Origin: Rhodocytophaga aerolata
GTDB taxonomy: Bacteria > Bacteroidota > Bacteroidia > Cytophagales > 172606-1
NCBI RefSeq assembly: GCF_030503435.1
Contig: NZ_JAUKPO010000009.1
Coordinates: 1-64,000, forward strand
Length of the DNA: 64,000 nt
Direction of reading: 5' to 3'
In this document: in pieces, positions 26,998 to 36,407 of the stretch
How the letters are laid out: every line of letters begins with the position of its first letter
Numbering within the stretch: position 1 is the first letter of the stretch
Notes under the pieces: model-generated
The model's database searches: none
What the model was told of the DNA's origin: nothing
What the model saw: the letters and a program-made list of their open reading frames with translations, nothing else
Position numbers and translations under genes: made by a program

Positions 26998-29900
26998 GTG
27001 CAATATCCTTTCAAAATATATGCTTCTTCTGCCGGGTCAGGCAAAACCTATACGCTTACCAAAGAGTACCTGAAACTGGCTTTGCAAACGGATAATACCG
27101 CCTATTTCAAACAGATACTGGCCATTACTTTTACCAACGATGCAGCCAATGAAATGAAGGAACGGATACTTTTGGCACTGAAAGGGTTTGCGGATGAGGC
27201 TGCGTTACCTGAAAACAAACGGGCAGCCAACGTGCTGTTGCTACAAACAGTGGTGGAGGAACTCAACCAGCATAGTAATCAGGAGAAAGTAACTGCTGGC
27301 ATTTTGCGTAAACGGGCGGCCAAGGTGTTCCGCAATATTATTCACGACTATTCTGATTTTGCGGTAAGCACCATAGATAGTTTTGTTAACCGCCTGGTAG
27401 GTGCTTTTACCGAGGAATTAAATATTCCCTTCAACTATGAGGTAGACATGGAAGCAGCCGAACTGCTGGACAATGCGGTAGACCGGCTCCTGGAGAGAGT
27501 AGGAGAGGAGGAAGAAACCCTGTTGTCGGAGTTAATGGAGGGATATGCCCTGGAAAAAGCCGAAGATGGCAAAAGCTGGAATAATTTGTCTGGCGACCTG
27601 GCTAATTTCGGGCTGCACTTGCTAAATGAGAAAGTATTTAAAGCGGTAAATAAACTACAAACGCTGAGTCTGAAAGACTTTAAGGAGATAAATAAACAGC
27701 TGATCGAATCCAGAGAATTGCTAAAAGGACAGGTCGCTTCCCTGGCTGATGAAGCCCTGGAACTAATTGCCAGTAATGGCTTAGATAATAAGTCTTTTGT
27801 AGGAGGCATGAATGGGATATTTGGCTATTTCGACAAAATTAACGCAGACGTAGAAAGCCGCATTATCTGGGAGCCTACCGATGCTTTTAAAAATGGAATT
27901 GAAAATGCTGACTGGGCACCCAAAGCCATAAAGGAACCCCAACGCAAAGTAGTAAATGCTATATCTGAAACGCTTCTCACCTATTATAAAACGATTGAAA
28001 AGCTAAAAGGGGAATATATGCTGATGCAGGCGATTGGTCGGCATTTTTATAAACTATCGGTTATTCATGAGATCAACAAAGAAGTGGCGCAGATAAAGCA
28101 GGAAAAAAATGTGGTGCATATTTCCGACTTTAACAAAGCCATCATCAACATTGTATTGCAGGAACCAGTCCCTTTTATTTATGAACGCCTGGGAGAAAAA
28201 TACAACCATATCTTAATTGATGAATTTCAGGATACCTCGGTGCTGCAATGGAATAACCTGCTTCCACTGGTAGAGAACAGTGTAGCCAAAGGGCATTTTA
28301 ATATGCTGGTAGGAGATGCCAAACAGGCCATTTATGGCTGGCGGGGTGGCGAAATGGAGCAGATTGTTTTTCTTACCCAGAAACGTTTCCGCGAACTGGT
28401 GGCCAGGCACGATCAGGCAGAACTATTAAAGCTCCGCTACGAAACCTTTGAACACTCGCTGCTGGCTGAGCAACTCAACACTAATTACCGCAGTGCCAAG
28501 GAAATTATTACTTTCAACAACGAGCTTTTCCGCTTGCTGGTAGAACTCTACAAAGAAGAAAGAGCTTTATTAGCTGATGTCTATGATGCATACTTCGAGC
28601 AGCAGACACCAGCCAATCCGAAAACCGGCGGCCATATTGAGGTACGGTTTATAGAACGGACAGAAGAAGGCATAATTCCACTAACAGTCAGTGCGTTATC
28701 TCCCTATCAGCGGTTTACTTTAGAAGCTATTTGGAACATTATACAGGATGCGTTGGCCGCTGGCTACGAATACCGGGATATAGCCATCCTCAACCGCAGT
28801 AACACGTCCGGAAAACTGGTTGCTACTTTTCTGAAAGAGAATAACATAGAAGTAATTTCACAGGATTCTCTGGTGTTGCAATCGGCTCCTTCCATTCAAT
28901 TGCTTATTGCCCTGTTCCGGGTAATTTGCCTGCCCGACCATGTGCTGTACCGCTACGAAGCGCTACACCTGTTTCATACCTATATTTTGCAAACCTTGCC
29001 AGATGCCACTATCGACGAGGTAAAAAACGTATTGGAAAGCCCTTCGTTGGAGCCGCTTTATGAGTATCTGGCAAACAAAGGATATGCCCTGGAACCCTAT
29101 AAATTGCAACAGGCTGGCATCTATGAACTGGCAGAAAAACTCATACACCTGCTGCACGTATTTGATAAGCCCAGGCAACAGCCATACCTGTTCCGGTTTC
29201 TGGATGTGGTGCTGGAGTTCAGCATCAAGCAAAGCAACCATCTGGCTGATTTTATGGAATACTGGGAACGGAAAAAGGAAAGCATCAGCATTAACACACC
29301 CAAAGACTGGCAGGCGGTGACGGTTTCTTCCATTCACAAATCCAAGGGATTGGAGTACCCGGTAGTAATTGTGCCTTTTGCCGACTGGGAGTTTTCGCAT
29401 AACAAAAACGATCTGCTTTGGCTAAGCCTGGAAAACGAACAACTGGATCATAGCACCTTACAGCTTCAGTCTATTCCAATCAGCATGGCTACTGTTTCGC
29501 CGGTAAAAGAGTTGGGCCGTACACCCTTGAAAGGCCAGTTTGAGAAGGAATCAGAAAAAGTATTCATTGAAAGTTTAAATACCTTATATGTAGCCCTTAC
29601 CCGGGCAGCCGATCGGCTGTATTTACTCGCAAAAAAAGATGACTTTGAGAGGAAAACAGAAAAAGGACGGGTTACTGTGAGCTATTTATTATATCAGTAT
29701 CTGAAGCATAGGGGTATTTGGGAGACCGGAAAAGATGCGTATACAATCTGTGAAGGCAATAAAAATCAAAGAAAGGGAGAAGTGGCGGCTGAAGACCAAG
29801 ATTTTCTGCTGAACCAGATTATCAGCACCGACTGGCAAGAAAAAGCCAGGCTTAGCCGCAAAGCATCCACGGTGTTTGATCTGGAAAATTTTGACCAGAA

Positions 29901-30324
29901 AAAAGACTTACCCAATTTAGTAAGCTATGCTCTTTGCCAGCTAAGGTATGCCGATGAACTGGAAAAAATACTAACTACCTTGTCTGAAGAAGGCTTGCTG
30001 GAAACTGCAGAAGAAGCACTTTTTATGACTAAAGTCCAGGCCCTGTTGCAGAATGAGTTGTTACAGCCGCTCTTTTCCAGAAAAGCAATGCTTATTTCTA
30101 CAAAAGATATTATCTGTAAACAAGCAGTAAACCTGCAAGTGCCAGACCGGGTAGTGCTGCTCCAGCATACCATGTATATCATAAAATTTACTTCCTGCCC
30201 CCCAGAAGAAAAAGATAAGCGTCTGCTAAACCGCTATGGTAGATTCTTACATGAAATGGGCTATACTGCCGTAGAAAAGCTGATTGTTTGTACTGATGCG
30301 GACTTTATTGAAAGATGGTCATAA
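26998..30324 (+). CDS. UvrD/RecB-like helicase, AddA-type, with degenerate nuclease end
   Basis: A superfamily I DNA helicase of the AddA/RecB group, which unwinds broken DNA ends before recombination. Motifs: Walker A ASSAGSGKT at residues 9-17, ITFTNDAANEM (Ia), ILIDEFQDTS (II), GDAKQAIYGWRGG (III), LNTNYRSAKEI (IV), SIHKSKGLEYPVVIVPF (V) and LYVALTRAADRLYLL (VI). The start is GTG 26998, directly before the conserved KIYASSAGSGKT. At 1108 residues it has room for the RecB-type C-terminal nuclease, but its key residues look lost: Asp1050 remains in PDRVV, whereas the expected I-D-Y-K-T reads I-K-F-T-S at 1062-1066. The AddB partner is not in the window. Confidence 0.92.
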   Translation: MQYPFKIYASSAGSGKTYTLTKEYLKLALQTDNTAYFKQILAITFTNDAANEMKERILLALKGFADEAALPENKRAANVLLLQTVVEELNQHSNQEKVTAGILRKRAAKVFRNIIHDYSDFAVSTIDSFVNRLVGAFTEELNIPFNYEVDMEAAELLDNAVDRLLERVGEEEETLLSELMEGYALEKAEDGKSWNNLSGDLANFGLHLLNEKVFKAVNKLQTLSLKDFKEINKQLIESRELLKGQVASLADEALELIASNGLDNKSFVGGMNGIFGYFDKINADVESRIIWEPTDAFKNGIENADWAPKAIKEPQRKVVNAISETLLTYYKTIEKLKGEYMLMQAIGRHFYKLSVIHEINKEVAQIKQEKNVVHISDFNKAIINIVLQEPVPFIYERLGEKYNHILIDEFQDTSVLQWNNLLPLVENSVAKGHFNMLVGDAKQAIYGWRGGEMEQIVFLTQKRFRELVARHDQAELLKLRYETFEHSLLAEQLNTNYRSAKEIITFNNELFRLLVELYKEERALLADVYDAYFEQQTPANPKTGGHIEVRFIERTEEGIIPLTVSALSPYQRFTLEAIWNIIQDALAAGYEYRDIAILNRSNTSGKLVATFLKENNIEVISQDSLVLQSAPSIQLLIALFRVICLPDHVLYRYEALHLFHTYILQTLPDATIDEVKNVLESPSLEPLYEYLANKGYALEPYKLQQAGIYELAEKLIHLLHVFDKPRQQPYLFRFLDVVLEFSIKQSNHLADFMEYWERKKESISINTPKDWQAVTVSSIHKSKGLEYPVVIVPFADWEFSHNKNDLLWLSLENEQLDHSTLQLQSIPISMATVSPVKELGRTPLKGQFEKESEKVFIESLNTLYVALTRAADRLYLLAKKDDFERKTEKGRVTVSYLLYQYLKHRGIWETGKDAYTICEGNKNQRKGEVAAEDQDFLLNQIISTDWQEKARLSRKASTVFDLENFDQKKDLPNLVSYALCQLRYADELEKILTTLSEEGLLETAEEALFMTKVQALLQNELLQPLFSRKAMLISTKDIICKQAVNLQVPDRVVLLQHTMYIIKFTSCPPEEKDKRLLNRYGRFLHEMGYTAVEKLIVCTDADFIERWS

Positions 30325-30327
30325 AGC

Positions 30328-30364
30328 AACAACCCTCCCCAAGTTAAAATTAGAGAGGGTTGTT
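30328..30364. terminator. Bidirectional terminator, helicase/outer-membrane protein
   Basis: A perfect 10-bp stem AACAACCCTC/GAGGGTTGTT, loop of 17 bases, between convergent genes. Same stem sequence as the terminator at 24983. Confidence 0.82.
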
Positions 30365-30391
30365 ACTTTATTTTTTAGTTGCCAACATTTT

Positions 30392-31063
30392 TTACCAGGC
30401 TCCCATTGAGTTGAAGGGCATTCCAGGTGTGTAAATTCCAGGGTTACCGTATAATCCGTTTCTCAGGTAGTTGTTGCCATTAGATATCTGGGCTCCCGCG
30501 CCAATAGAAAAATGTTCCGAAACTTTGTACTCCGCATAAATGGAAGCACCTTTAGAAGTTAAGTTGGTAGCCTGTGGATTCATCCGGAGGGCAGGGCCAC
30601 TAAATTGATTCAGTTCATAGAAAGCGGTACCAGTTAACCGGAGACGCTCACTCGCCATATATTGTCCCTGCGTATAAACAAACGTCTGAAAGTTATTTAT
30701 CCGTCCGGTACCGGCACCTTCAGAAGCCATCATTGGAGAATTAAACTGGGTGTTTACAAACATAGTACCCACACTCAAATTCCACCTGGGGTGGAGGTTA
30801 TACCTCAAACTTGGCGCAGCATAATTGCTCCAGTAGCTTCCATTGCGGAAATTCGTACCGACACTGGTTCCTATCTGCAGATCGAAATCCGTTTTGTCGG
30901 GATTCTCTAAAAAAGATGTCTTTTTGCGTTCTTTGTATAATGGCGTATTAGCTGTTTGCTCCACAGCCGCCTGGTCATCGGAAACCGGCAAACCAGTTTG
31001 TTGGGCCTGTGCGGCAAAAGTAAAAGTAAATAAGGCTGAACAGAGAATAACTAATTTCTTCAT
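30392..31063 (-). CDS. Secreted outer-membrane beta-barrel-like protein
   Basis: A 223-residue protein with a clean signal peptide (MKKLVILCSALFTFTFAAQA, cut before QQ). The mature part alternates short strands ending in aromatic residues (SVGTNFRNGSYWSNYAAPSL, RYNLHPRWNLSVGTMF, TGTAFYELNQF, SIYAEYKVSEHFSIGAGAQI), the pattern of an outer-membrane barrel of perhaps eight strands. It ends in GAW, but the last strand is short, so the barrel assignment is an inference. Unknown function. A promoter with both boxes lies upstream. Confidence 0.7.
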   Translation of the reverse strand: MKKLVILCSALFTFTFAAQAQQTGLPVSDDQAAVEQTANTPLYKERKKTSFLENPDKTDFDLQIGTSVGTNFRNGSYWSNYAAPSLRYNLHPRWNLSVGTMFVNTQFNSPMMASEGAGTGRINNFQTFVYTQGQYMASERLRLTGTAFYELNQFSGPALRMNPQATNLTSKGASIYAEYKVSEHFSIGAGAQISNGNNYLRNGLYGNPGIYTPGMPFNSMGAW

Positions 31064-31103
31064 ATATATCTAGAACTTTATAAGCGTTGAACCAAAATAC
31101 CTG

Positions 31104-31135
31104 CAAAAATAGTTCTCAGGTGGCTAAATATACAA
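31104..31135 (-). promoter_or_regulatory. Putative promoter of the outer-membrane protein
   Basis: On the minus strand TTG (31135-31133), a 21-bp spacer, then TATTTTTG (31111-31104), an exact -7 box, 40 bp before the ATG. Confidence 0.55.
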
Positions 31136-31254
31136 TTTTACAGGCATTTTACCAATAGTCAAGGCTTGTTTAGTAAGGTTATCAACTCGACCAGATGTGT
31201 TTTTATCCGCAAGCTTTGACTAAAAAGCATTAATTTGCAAGTAAATTATTTTAT

Positions 31255-32034
31255 ATGTTACGGGTAGAAACATTCCTGGTTGCCGAGCAGATTAATGTAA
31301 AAAAATTCAGGGCTGAATTTACTGGTACGCCGCATTCGGCCAGTGCTTTCGAAGCGTTTTATGCCCAGGAAAACAACCGCTTTTTGTATGTGCTCAATTA
31401 TGGGGTAGTCGGCTTTGTAGGCTACAGCGACGTAGAGAAAAGTGATTTTATCAAGTTCCTGAAAAACTATACCGAAAAACCAGTAGATGGCGATTATAAA
31501 GAAGATCTGCTGGTAGATTATAACCCAAATGCCAGACTCACCTTCAGCTACAATTCCGTATCTGTGCCGGAGTGGAATGAAAATGTGGTAAAAATTATTA
31601 TTCTCAATATTGCCCAGTCGGTTGCCATGGACTTTTATGAAAAAATGGGAAGTGAAGTGCTGGATAGTACCCGCAAATTTACCGATGAGCTGGAAAAATA
31701 CGGCAAAATCCGCATCTCCAAAACCAACCTGATGAAGTACATTGGCCGGACCCTGAACGTAAAAAACAATATTTTTGATAACCTGTATGTGTTTAATTCA
31801 CCAGATTCGGTGTGGGAAAATGAGTTTCTCAGCAAGCTAGATCATGGTCTCAGAGATACATTCGACATCAATATGCGTTTCCGGGAGCTGGATTATGAAC
31901 TCAAAATTGTACAGGACAACCTGGCTCTTTTCACCGATCAGCTACAACACCGCGAAAGCAACCGCCTGGAGTGGATTATTATTTTACTCATCCTTTTTGA
32001 AGTAATAGACCTGCTTATCAGTAAAGTAATCTGA
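31255..32034 (+). CDS. RMD1/DUF155 family protein
   Basis: A 259-residue protein of the RMD1 family, whose eukaryotic members (yeast Rmd1, Rmd8; human RMND1) act in meiosis or mitochondrial translation; the bacterial role is unknown. Family features: an N-terminal beta-rich half with NRFLYVLNYGVVGFVGY, the central VVKIIILNIAQSVAMDFYE, a long helical stretch with RTLNVKNNIFDNLYVFNSPDSVWEN, and a C-terminal membrane anchor (about residues 240-257: IIILLILFEVIDLLISKVI). It is probably tail-anchored in the inner membrane with the bulk in the cytosol. Stand-alone gene. Confidence 0.88.
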   Translation: MLRVETFLVAEQINVKKFRAEFTGTPHSASAFEAFYAQENNRFLYVLNYGVVGFVGYSDVEKSDFIKFLKNYTEKPVDGDYKEDLLVDYNPNARLTFSYNSVSVPEWNENVVKIIILNIAQSVAMDFYEKMGSEVLDSTRKFTDELEKYGKIRISKTNLMKYIGRTLNVKNNIFDNLYVFNSPDSVWENEFLSKLDHGLRDTFDINMRFRELDYELKIVQDNLALFTDQLQHRESNRLEWIIILLILFEVIDLLISKVI

Positions 32035-32249
32035 GAGCCTTAACATTCAGTAATTTTGATGTAAAGATAAAATCCGGCAGATTGGCTATAAGAGAAAAAG
32101 TTACGAGTAGTTGATGACTATATAGCTACCTGCCGATAACTCTTTTGCCAGGTTTGCGTTTTGCTTTGCATGCACAGGTTGAAAATAAAGTACGTTTAGC
32201 AGAATTTTACAGGTAACCATTGCAACGTGCATAGTCCCAATCTACGGTC

Positions 32250-33401
32250 ATGAAGAAAGTATTAATTATACAACGGTTATTACCCCACTACAGAATTGAT
32301 TTTTTTAATAAACTGCGGACTACCCTGGCTGCCAACGGCGTAGAACTAAGTCTGGTGTACGGAAAGGATATACAATCTCAGAAAAATGACGAAGCCGACC
32401 TGGAATGGGCCACCTATATTGATACTCAGGAAATCAAGCTGGGTAATACGGAGCTTTACTGGCAACCCAGCCTTCCTTACTTACCAGGCAAAGATTTAGT
32501 GATTGTAGAGCAGGCCAATAAAAACCTCATTAATTATCTGTTGCTGGTACGCCGGCTGTTTTCAGGCCATAAAATAGCCTATTGGGGACATGGACTTAAC
32601 CGGCAGGCTAATCCAAATGATTTCCGGAATACCTTTAAAAAAGCCTTTCTTACCCGATGCGACTGGTGGTTTGCCTATACAAGCCAGGTAAAAGAATTTC
32701 TGGCAGAAAACGGCTTTCCCAGAGATAAAATCACTACGGTACAAAACGCTATTGATACTACCGAACTTACGAATCAATACAATTCACTTACGGCTTCTGA
32801 TGCAGAGGAGTTAAAAAACGAATTAGGCATCCAATCCGATAATATAGGTCTGTATGTGGGAGGTATTTACAAAGAAAAGCGGATCAATTTTTTGATTAAG
32901 GCCGCTGATTTGATCCGGGCGCAAGTCAAAGATTTTCACCTGATAGTAGTAGGCTCTGGGGTAGAGGCAAGCGTAGTAAAAGAAGCAGCTTCTACCAGAG
33001 AGTGGCTGCATTATGTAGGCCCAAAGTTTGGCTTAGAGAAGGTAAAGTATTTTAAGATAGCCAGGCTTTTTTTGATGCCGGGTTTGTTAGGACTGGCCGT
33101 ATTAGACTCATTTGCCCAGCAAACACCTACCGTTACGACAAACTTTCCTTTTCATAGCCCTGAGGTTGAGTACCTGGAAAATGGGGTGAATGGCGTCATG
33201 ACAGAAGATACAGTGGAAAGGTATGCTTACGAAGTAAGTCAACTTATGCAAGATGAAGCCAGAAGAGAGCAATTAGTAGAAGGGTGTAAAGTAGCTGCAA
33301 AAAAATATACATTAACCCATATGGTGCATAATTATGCAGAAGGTATTCTTAAGTGCCTTCATTTATCTCCGGTAGTTCAACTACCGGAGATAAATAGGTA
33401 A
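32250..33401 (+). CDS. Glycosyltransferase, GT4-like (GT-B fold)
   Basis: Transfers a sugar from a nucleotide donor, probably for a surface polysaccharide. The opening KVLIIQRLLPHYRIDFFNKL is the classic start of this group; the C-terminal half holds GLYVGGIYKEKRINFLIKAA and the donor-site region around residues 270-300 (FLMPGLLGLAVLDSFAQQTPTV, then a TTNFPFHSPEVEYLENGVNG loop with the conserved Glu). At 383 residues it is normal. It stands alone, not in an obvious polysaccharide cluster. The last ten or so codons lie inside a perfect inverted repeat. Confidence 0.88.
   Translation: MKKVLIIQRLLPHYRIDFFNKLRTTLAANGVELSLVYGKDIQSQKNDEADLEWATYIDTQEIKLGNTELYWQPSLPYLPGKDLVIVEQANKNLINYLLLVRRLFSGHKIAYWGHGLNRQANPNDFRNTFKKAFLTRCDWWFAYTSQVKEFLAENGFPRDKITTVQNAIDTTELTNQYNSLTASDAEELKNELGIQSDNIGLYVGGIYKEKRINFLIKAADLIRAQVKDFHLIVVGSGVEASVVKEAASTREWLHYVGPKFGLEKVKYFKIARLFLMPGLLGLAVLDSFAQQTPTVTTNFPFHSPEVEYLENGVNGVMTEDTVERYAYEVSQLMQDEARREQLVEGCKVAAKKYTLTHMVHNYAEGILKCLHLSPVVQLPEINR
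33361..33395. repeat. Perfect 15-bp inverted repeat over the end of the GT4 gene
   Basis: ATTTATCTCCGGTAG, loop TTCAA, then CTACCGGAGATAAAT. It is inside the reading frame, ending 3 codons before the end of the gene (stop at 33399-33401), and encodes the last residues LSPVVQLPEIN. No T-run follows, so it is not a typical terminator. Confidence 0.92.
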
Positions 33402-33508
33402 AAGGCAACAAATTCTAAATTTAAAGGTAGTTGTGCAGATGCTACAGAAAAGTGATTGGGCAAATATACTAACGTATTTCAAATATGTAACTATTGTACA
33501 GGTATATT

Positions 33509-34282
33509 TTATACATTTATTCCTAAACGGATGGCTTGTTCTACAGGTGAATAGGCTCCATCAGCCCTGTTAAGCATAAAAGGCCCGGCTGGTAGTAGAG
33601 GAGGCTGAGCCATAAACCTGGGCTGTTTGCCCTGGTGTGGCTGCGCTGCATGTACCAGAAAAGGATGACATAGATAGACGGTACCTGCCTCTCCGGTAGC
33701 CAGTTCCACAGGCCACTCCTGGCTTATAGAGATTTTTCCTGCCAGTTCCATAAATGACATACCTGCTTCTCCGGCAGGTAACAGCAGCTTAGCTACTTCC
33801 AGGTGTGAACCCACTGCAATACGGGTTGGTGCCTCTTGTTTACCTACATCTGAAAACAGAAATAACATAAGTAACGCCCTTCCCTGGGAATATATATTTA
33901 CCCGCCAGTTGAAAAAATCATTTGCATCTTCTCCGGGAAAGCCAGCATCCACATGCCAGCCATCATCTCCCGGCTTCTCCGCACTTGGAAAACGGACAGG
34001 AAACGTACCCAGACTATTCCTTGGTTGCCACCGGCCCACACCCACCAGTTGATCAAATGCTTGATGGAGTTGAGGGGTATTTACAGCTTGGGCAAAGGGT
34101 GGCTGTGCATATCCGCCAAGCCGGATCACTGGCTGGGTCCAGGTGGCGGGGTTATCCGGATCACAGCCAGTATCTTGCCATAAAATCTCCCGTCCCTGAG
34201 CAGCCAGCTCTCTGGAAAAGGCACCTTCAATTTTTACAAACCCTTTTTCAATAAACTGTTGGATGGAAGCTGGAGAAAGCAT
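33509..34282 (-). CDS. Phytanoyl-CoA dioxygenase (PhyH) family protein
   Basis: A non-heme Fe(II)/2-oxoglutarate oxygenase fold. The facial triad is visible: His110 and Asp112 in WHVDAGFPGE and the distal His211 in CHPFLVHAAQ, with Arg222 after it as the probable 2-oxoglutarate anchor. At 257 residues it is typical of bacterial PhyH-like enzymes, which hydroxylate diverse small molecules. The substrate is unknown; no biosynthetic cluster surrounds it. Confidence 0.88.
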   Translation of the reverse strand: MLSPASIQQFIEKGFVKIEGAFSRELAAQGREILWQDTGCDPDNPATWTQPVIRLGGYAQPPFAQAVNTPQLHQAFDQLVGVGRWQPRNSLGTFPVRFPSAEKPGDDGWHVDAGFPGEDANDFFNWRVNIYSQGRALLMLFLFSDVGKQEAPTRIAVGSHLEVAKLLLPAGEAGMSFMELAGKISISQEWPVELATGEAGTVYLCHPFLVHAAQPHQGKQPRFMAQPPLLPAGPFMLNRADGAYSPVEQAIRLGINV

Positions 34283-34360
34283 ATTGATTTTCTATATAAA
34301 ATAGTTTGTCAAGATTCCTTAGTAATTCGCCGATGATCGTGCTGCTGTTCAGGGGTAAAT

Positions 34361-34398
34361 TAAAAACCTGTTAGGTTTCTCATCCTAACAGGTTTTTA
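34361..34398 (-). terminator. Terminator of glnS
   Basis: A perfect 15-bp stem TAAAAACCTGTTAGG/CCTAACAGGTTTTTA with an eight-base loop, immediately after the glnS stop on the minus strand. Confidence 0.9.
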
Positions 34399-34399
34399 G

Positions 34400-36073
34400 T
34401 TACTTATTTGCTTCCTTGGCCCAGGTGTCTCTCAAGGTAACTGTCCGGTTAAAGATCAGGTTATCTGCTGTAGAATCCGGATCAATGCAGAAGTAGCCTT
34501 TTCTCAGGAACTGATACCGGTCTTCTGGCCTGGCCTCTTTCAAGGCAGGTTCCGCATAAACGGCTGGCAGTACTTGCAGGGAGTTCGGATTGATATGATC
34601 TTTAAAATCGCCTTCTGCCTCTGCTAAATCTTCCACTTTAAATAAGCGGTCGTATAGCCGTACTTCTACTGGTATGGCATGCTGAATACTTACCCAATGC
34701 AACGTGCCTTTTACATTAATGCCGCTGGTATCTGAGCCACTCTTACTTTCTGGAATGTAGGTACAACGGATTTCAGAAATATGGCCTGAAGCATCTTTAA
34801 TAACTTCCTCACATCTAATAATATAGGCACTTTTTAAGCGGACCATCTGACCTGGAGACAAGCGGAAATATTTCTTCGGTGGATTCTCCATAAAGTCTTC
34901 CTGCTCTATGTACAACTCACCACTGAACGGCATTTGCCTTTTGCCTGAATTAGGATCTTCCGGATTATCTTCACTCTCCATCATTTCTACCTTGCCTTCC
35001 GGATAATTGGTAATTACCACTTTTACAGGTTCAAACACCACCATGCGTCGGGTAGCAATCTTATTCAGGTGCTCCCGTACACAGAATTCCAGTAAGCCTA
35101 CATCTATCAGATTTTCCCGTTTGGCAATCCCTATTTTGTCACAAAATTCCCGGATACTATCTGGCGTGTAGCCTCTTCTGCGCATGCCGCTAATGGTAGG
35201 CATACGCGGGTCGTCCCATCCATTTACATGTTTTTCGTTCACCAGTTGCAGCAGTTTACGTTTGCTCATGGCCGTATAGGTCAGATTCAGCCTGGCAAAC
35301 TCTATTTGCTTGGATGGAAAAATTTCCAGATTCCGGATAAACCAGTCGTATAGCTCTCTGTGAGGTATAAACTCCAGCGTACAAATGCTATGCGTAATGT
35401 TTTCAATAGCATCGCTTTGTCCGTGGGCAAAGTCGTACATTGGATAAATACACCATTTATCGCCAGTGCGGTGGTGGTGGGCATGTTTAATGCGGTACAT
35501 AATCGGGTCACGCATGTGCATATTCAGATGCGCCATATCGATTTTAGCCCGCAATACTTTTGCGCCATCCTTGTATTTGCCGTCTTTCATCTCCTGAAAC
35601 AACCGCAGGTTTTCTTCGATGCTGCGGCTGCGGTAAGGACTATCGGTACCGGGCGTAGTGGGCGTGCCTTTCTGCTTGGCTATCTCCTCACTGGTGCTGT
35701 CGTCTACATAAGCCAGGCCTTTTTTAATCAACTTTACGGCATATTCATACAGCTGGTCAAAGTAATCGGAGGCATACAACTCTTCGGCCCACTCAAAACC
35801 CAGCCATTTCACATCATTTTTAATGCTTTCTACATACTCGGTTTCTTCAGTAACCGGGTTAGTATCGTCGAAACGCAAATTGGTTCTTCCGCCATACCGT
35901 TTGGTGAGGCCAAAGTTCAAGCATATACTTTTGGCATGGCCCAGGTGCAGATACCCATTGGGCTCTGGCGGAAACCTGGTGGCGATACTTGTATATTTGC
36001 CAGCTTTCAGGTCATTTTCAATAATTTCTTCGAGAAAGTTCAGACTTCTCTCTTCTTTCATGGGTATGTTCAT
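34400..36073 (-). CDS. glnS: Glutamine--tRNA ligase
   Basis: Class I aminoacyl-tRNA synthetase charging tRNA-Gln. The HIGH-type motif is HLGH at residues 43-46 in [15 protein letters not shown], and the KMSKS counterpart is the MSKR in [22 protein letters not shown] and the C-terminal beta-barrel anticodon-binding domains are in place. At 557 residues it matches the E. coli protein at 554. Its presence suggests that Gln-tRNA is made directly, not only through GatCAB. Alternative ATG five codons downstream is possible. The terminator sits right at the stop. Confidence 0.97.
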   Translation of the reverse strand: MNIPMKEERSLNFLEEIIENDLKAGKYTSIATRFPPEPNGYLHLGHAKSICLNFGLTKRYGGRTNLRFDDTNPVTEETEYVESIKNDVKWLGFEWAEELYASDYFDQLYEYAVKLIKKGLAYVDDSTSEEIAKQKGTPTTPGTDSPYRSRSIEENLRLFQEMKDGKYKDGAKVLRAKIDMAHLNMHMRDPIMYRIKHAHHHRTGDKWCIYPMYDFAHGQSDAIENITHSICTLEFIPHRELYDWFIRNLEIFPSKQIEFARLNLTYTAMSKRKLLQLVNEKHVNGWDDPRMPTISGMRRRGYTPDSIREFCDKIGIAKRENLIDVGLLEFCVREHLNKIATRRMVVFEPVKVVITNYPEGKVEMMESEDNPEDPNSGKRQMPFSGELYIEQEDFMENPPKKYFRLSPGQMVRLKSAYIIRCEEVIKDASGHISEIRCTYIPESKSGSDTSGINVKGTLHWVSIQHAIPVEVRLYDRLFKVEDLAEAEGDFKDHINPNSLQVLPAVYAEPALKEARPEDRYQFLRKGYFCIDPDSTADNLIFNRTVTLRDTWAKEANK

Positions 36074-36407
36074 AATAAAAAGTTCAGTTAAAAGGCAAAT
36101 GCCAGAACCGCTATGATTGTTGGTGCAACCTAACGGTTGAAAAACAATAGATCTGGTTTTATAAGTTCATCTGCCATTTCTCTGCAAAATAAACAATCCT
36201 GCCTCAAAAGCAGGTAGTCAATCTTAAGAAAGTTGAGGAAAATAATTTTGCCAACGCATAAAGCTCTCAGGAAGCCAGACAAAGTAAAAGCTAACCGAAC
36301 AATTCCGCCATATTTCTGTTGAAGAACTATCATAGGAAAGCAAAAATAACGTTACAGAAGATAGTATAATACTTATTTTATTTACAACCATTTAAACATC
36401 CTAAAGT
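36074..36407. other. Divergent intergenic region glnS / 151-aa gene
   Basis: About 334 bp. A 67-codon open frame lies on the minus strand here, but it has no family, no credible start context and odd composition, so I treat it as chance. No exact promoter-box match. Confidence 0.4.

Noticed and set aside
33361-33395. Treating the GT4 inverted repeat as a terminator
   Set aside because: It lies before the stop codon and no T-run follows; reported as a repeat instead.
35360-36091. 243-codon open frame antisense to glnS
   Set aside because: It lies fully opposite a universally conserved synthetase gene; its open frame follows from the codon pattern on the other strand.
36130-36333. 67-codon open frame between glnS and the 151-aa gene
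   Set aside because: No family, no ribosome-binding context, AT-rich intergenic setting; more likely chance.
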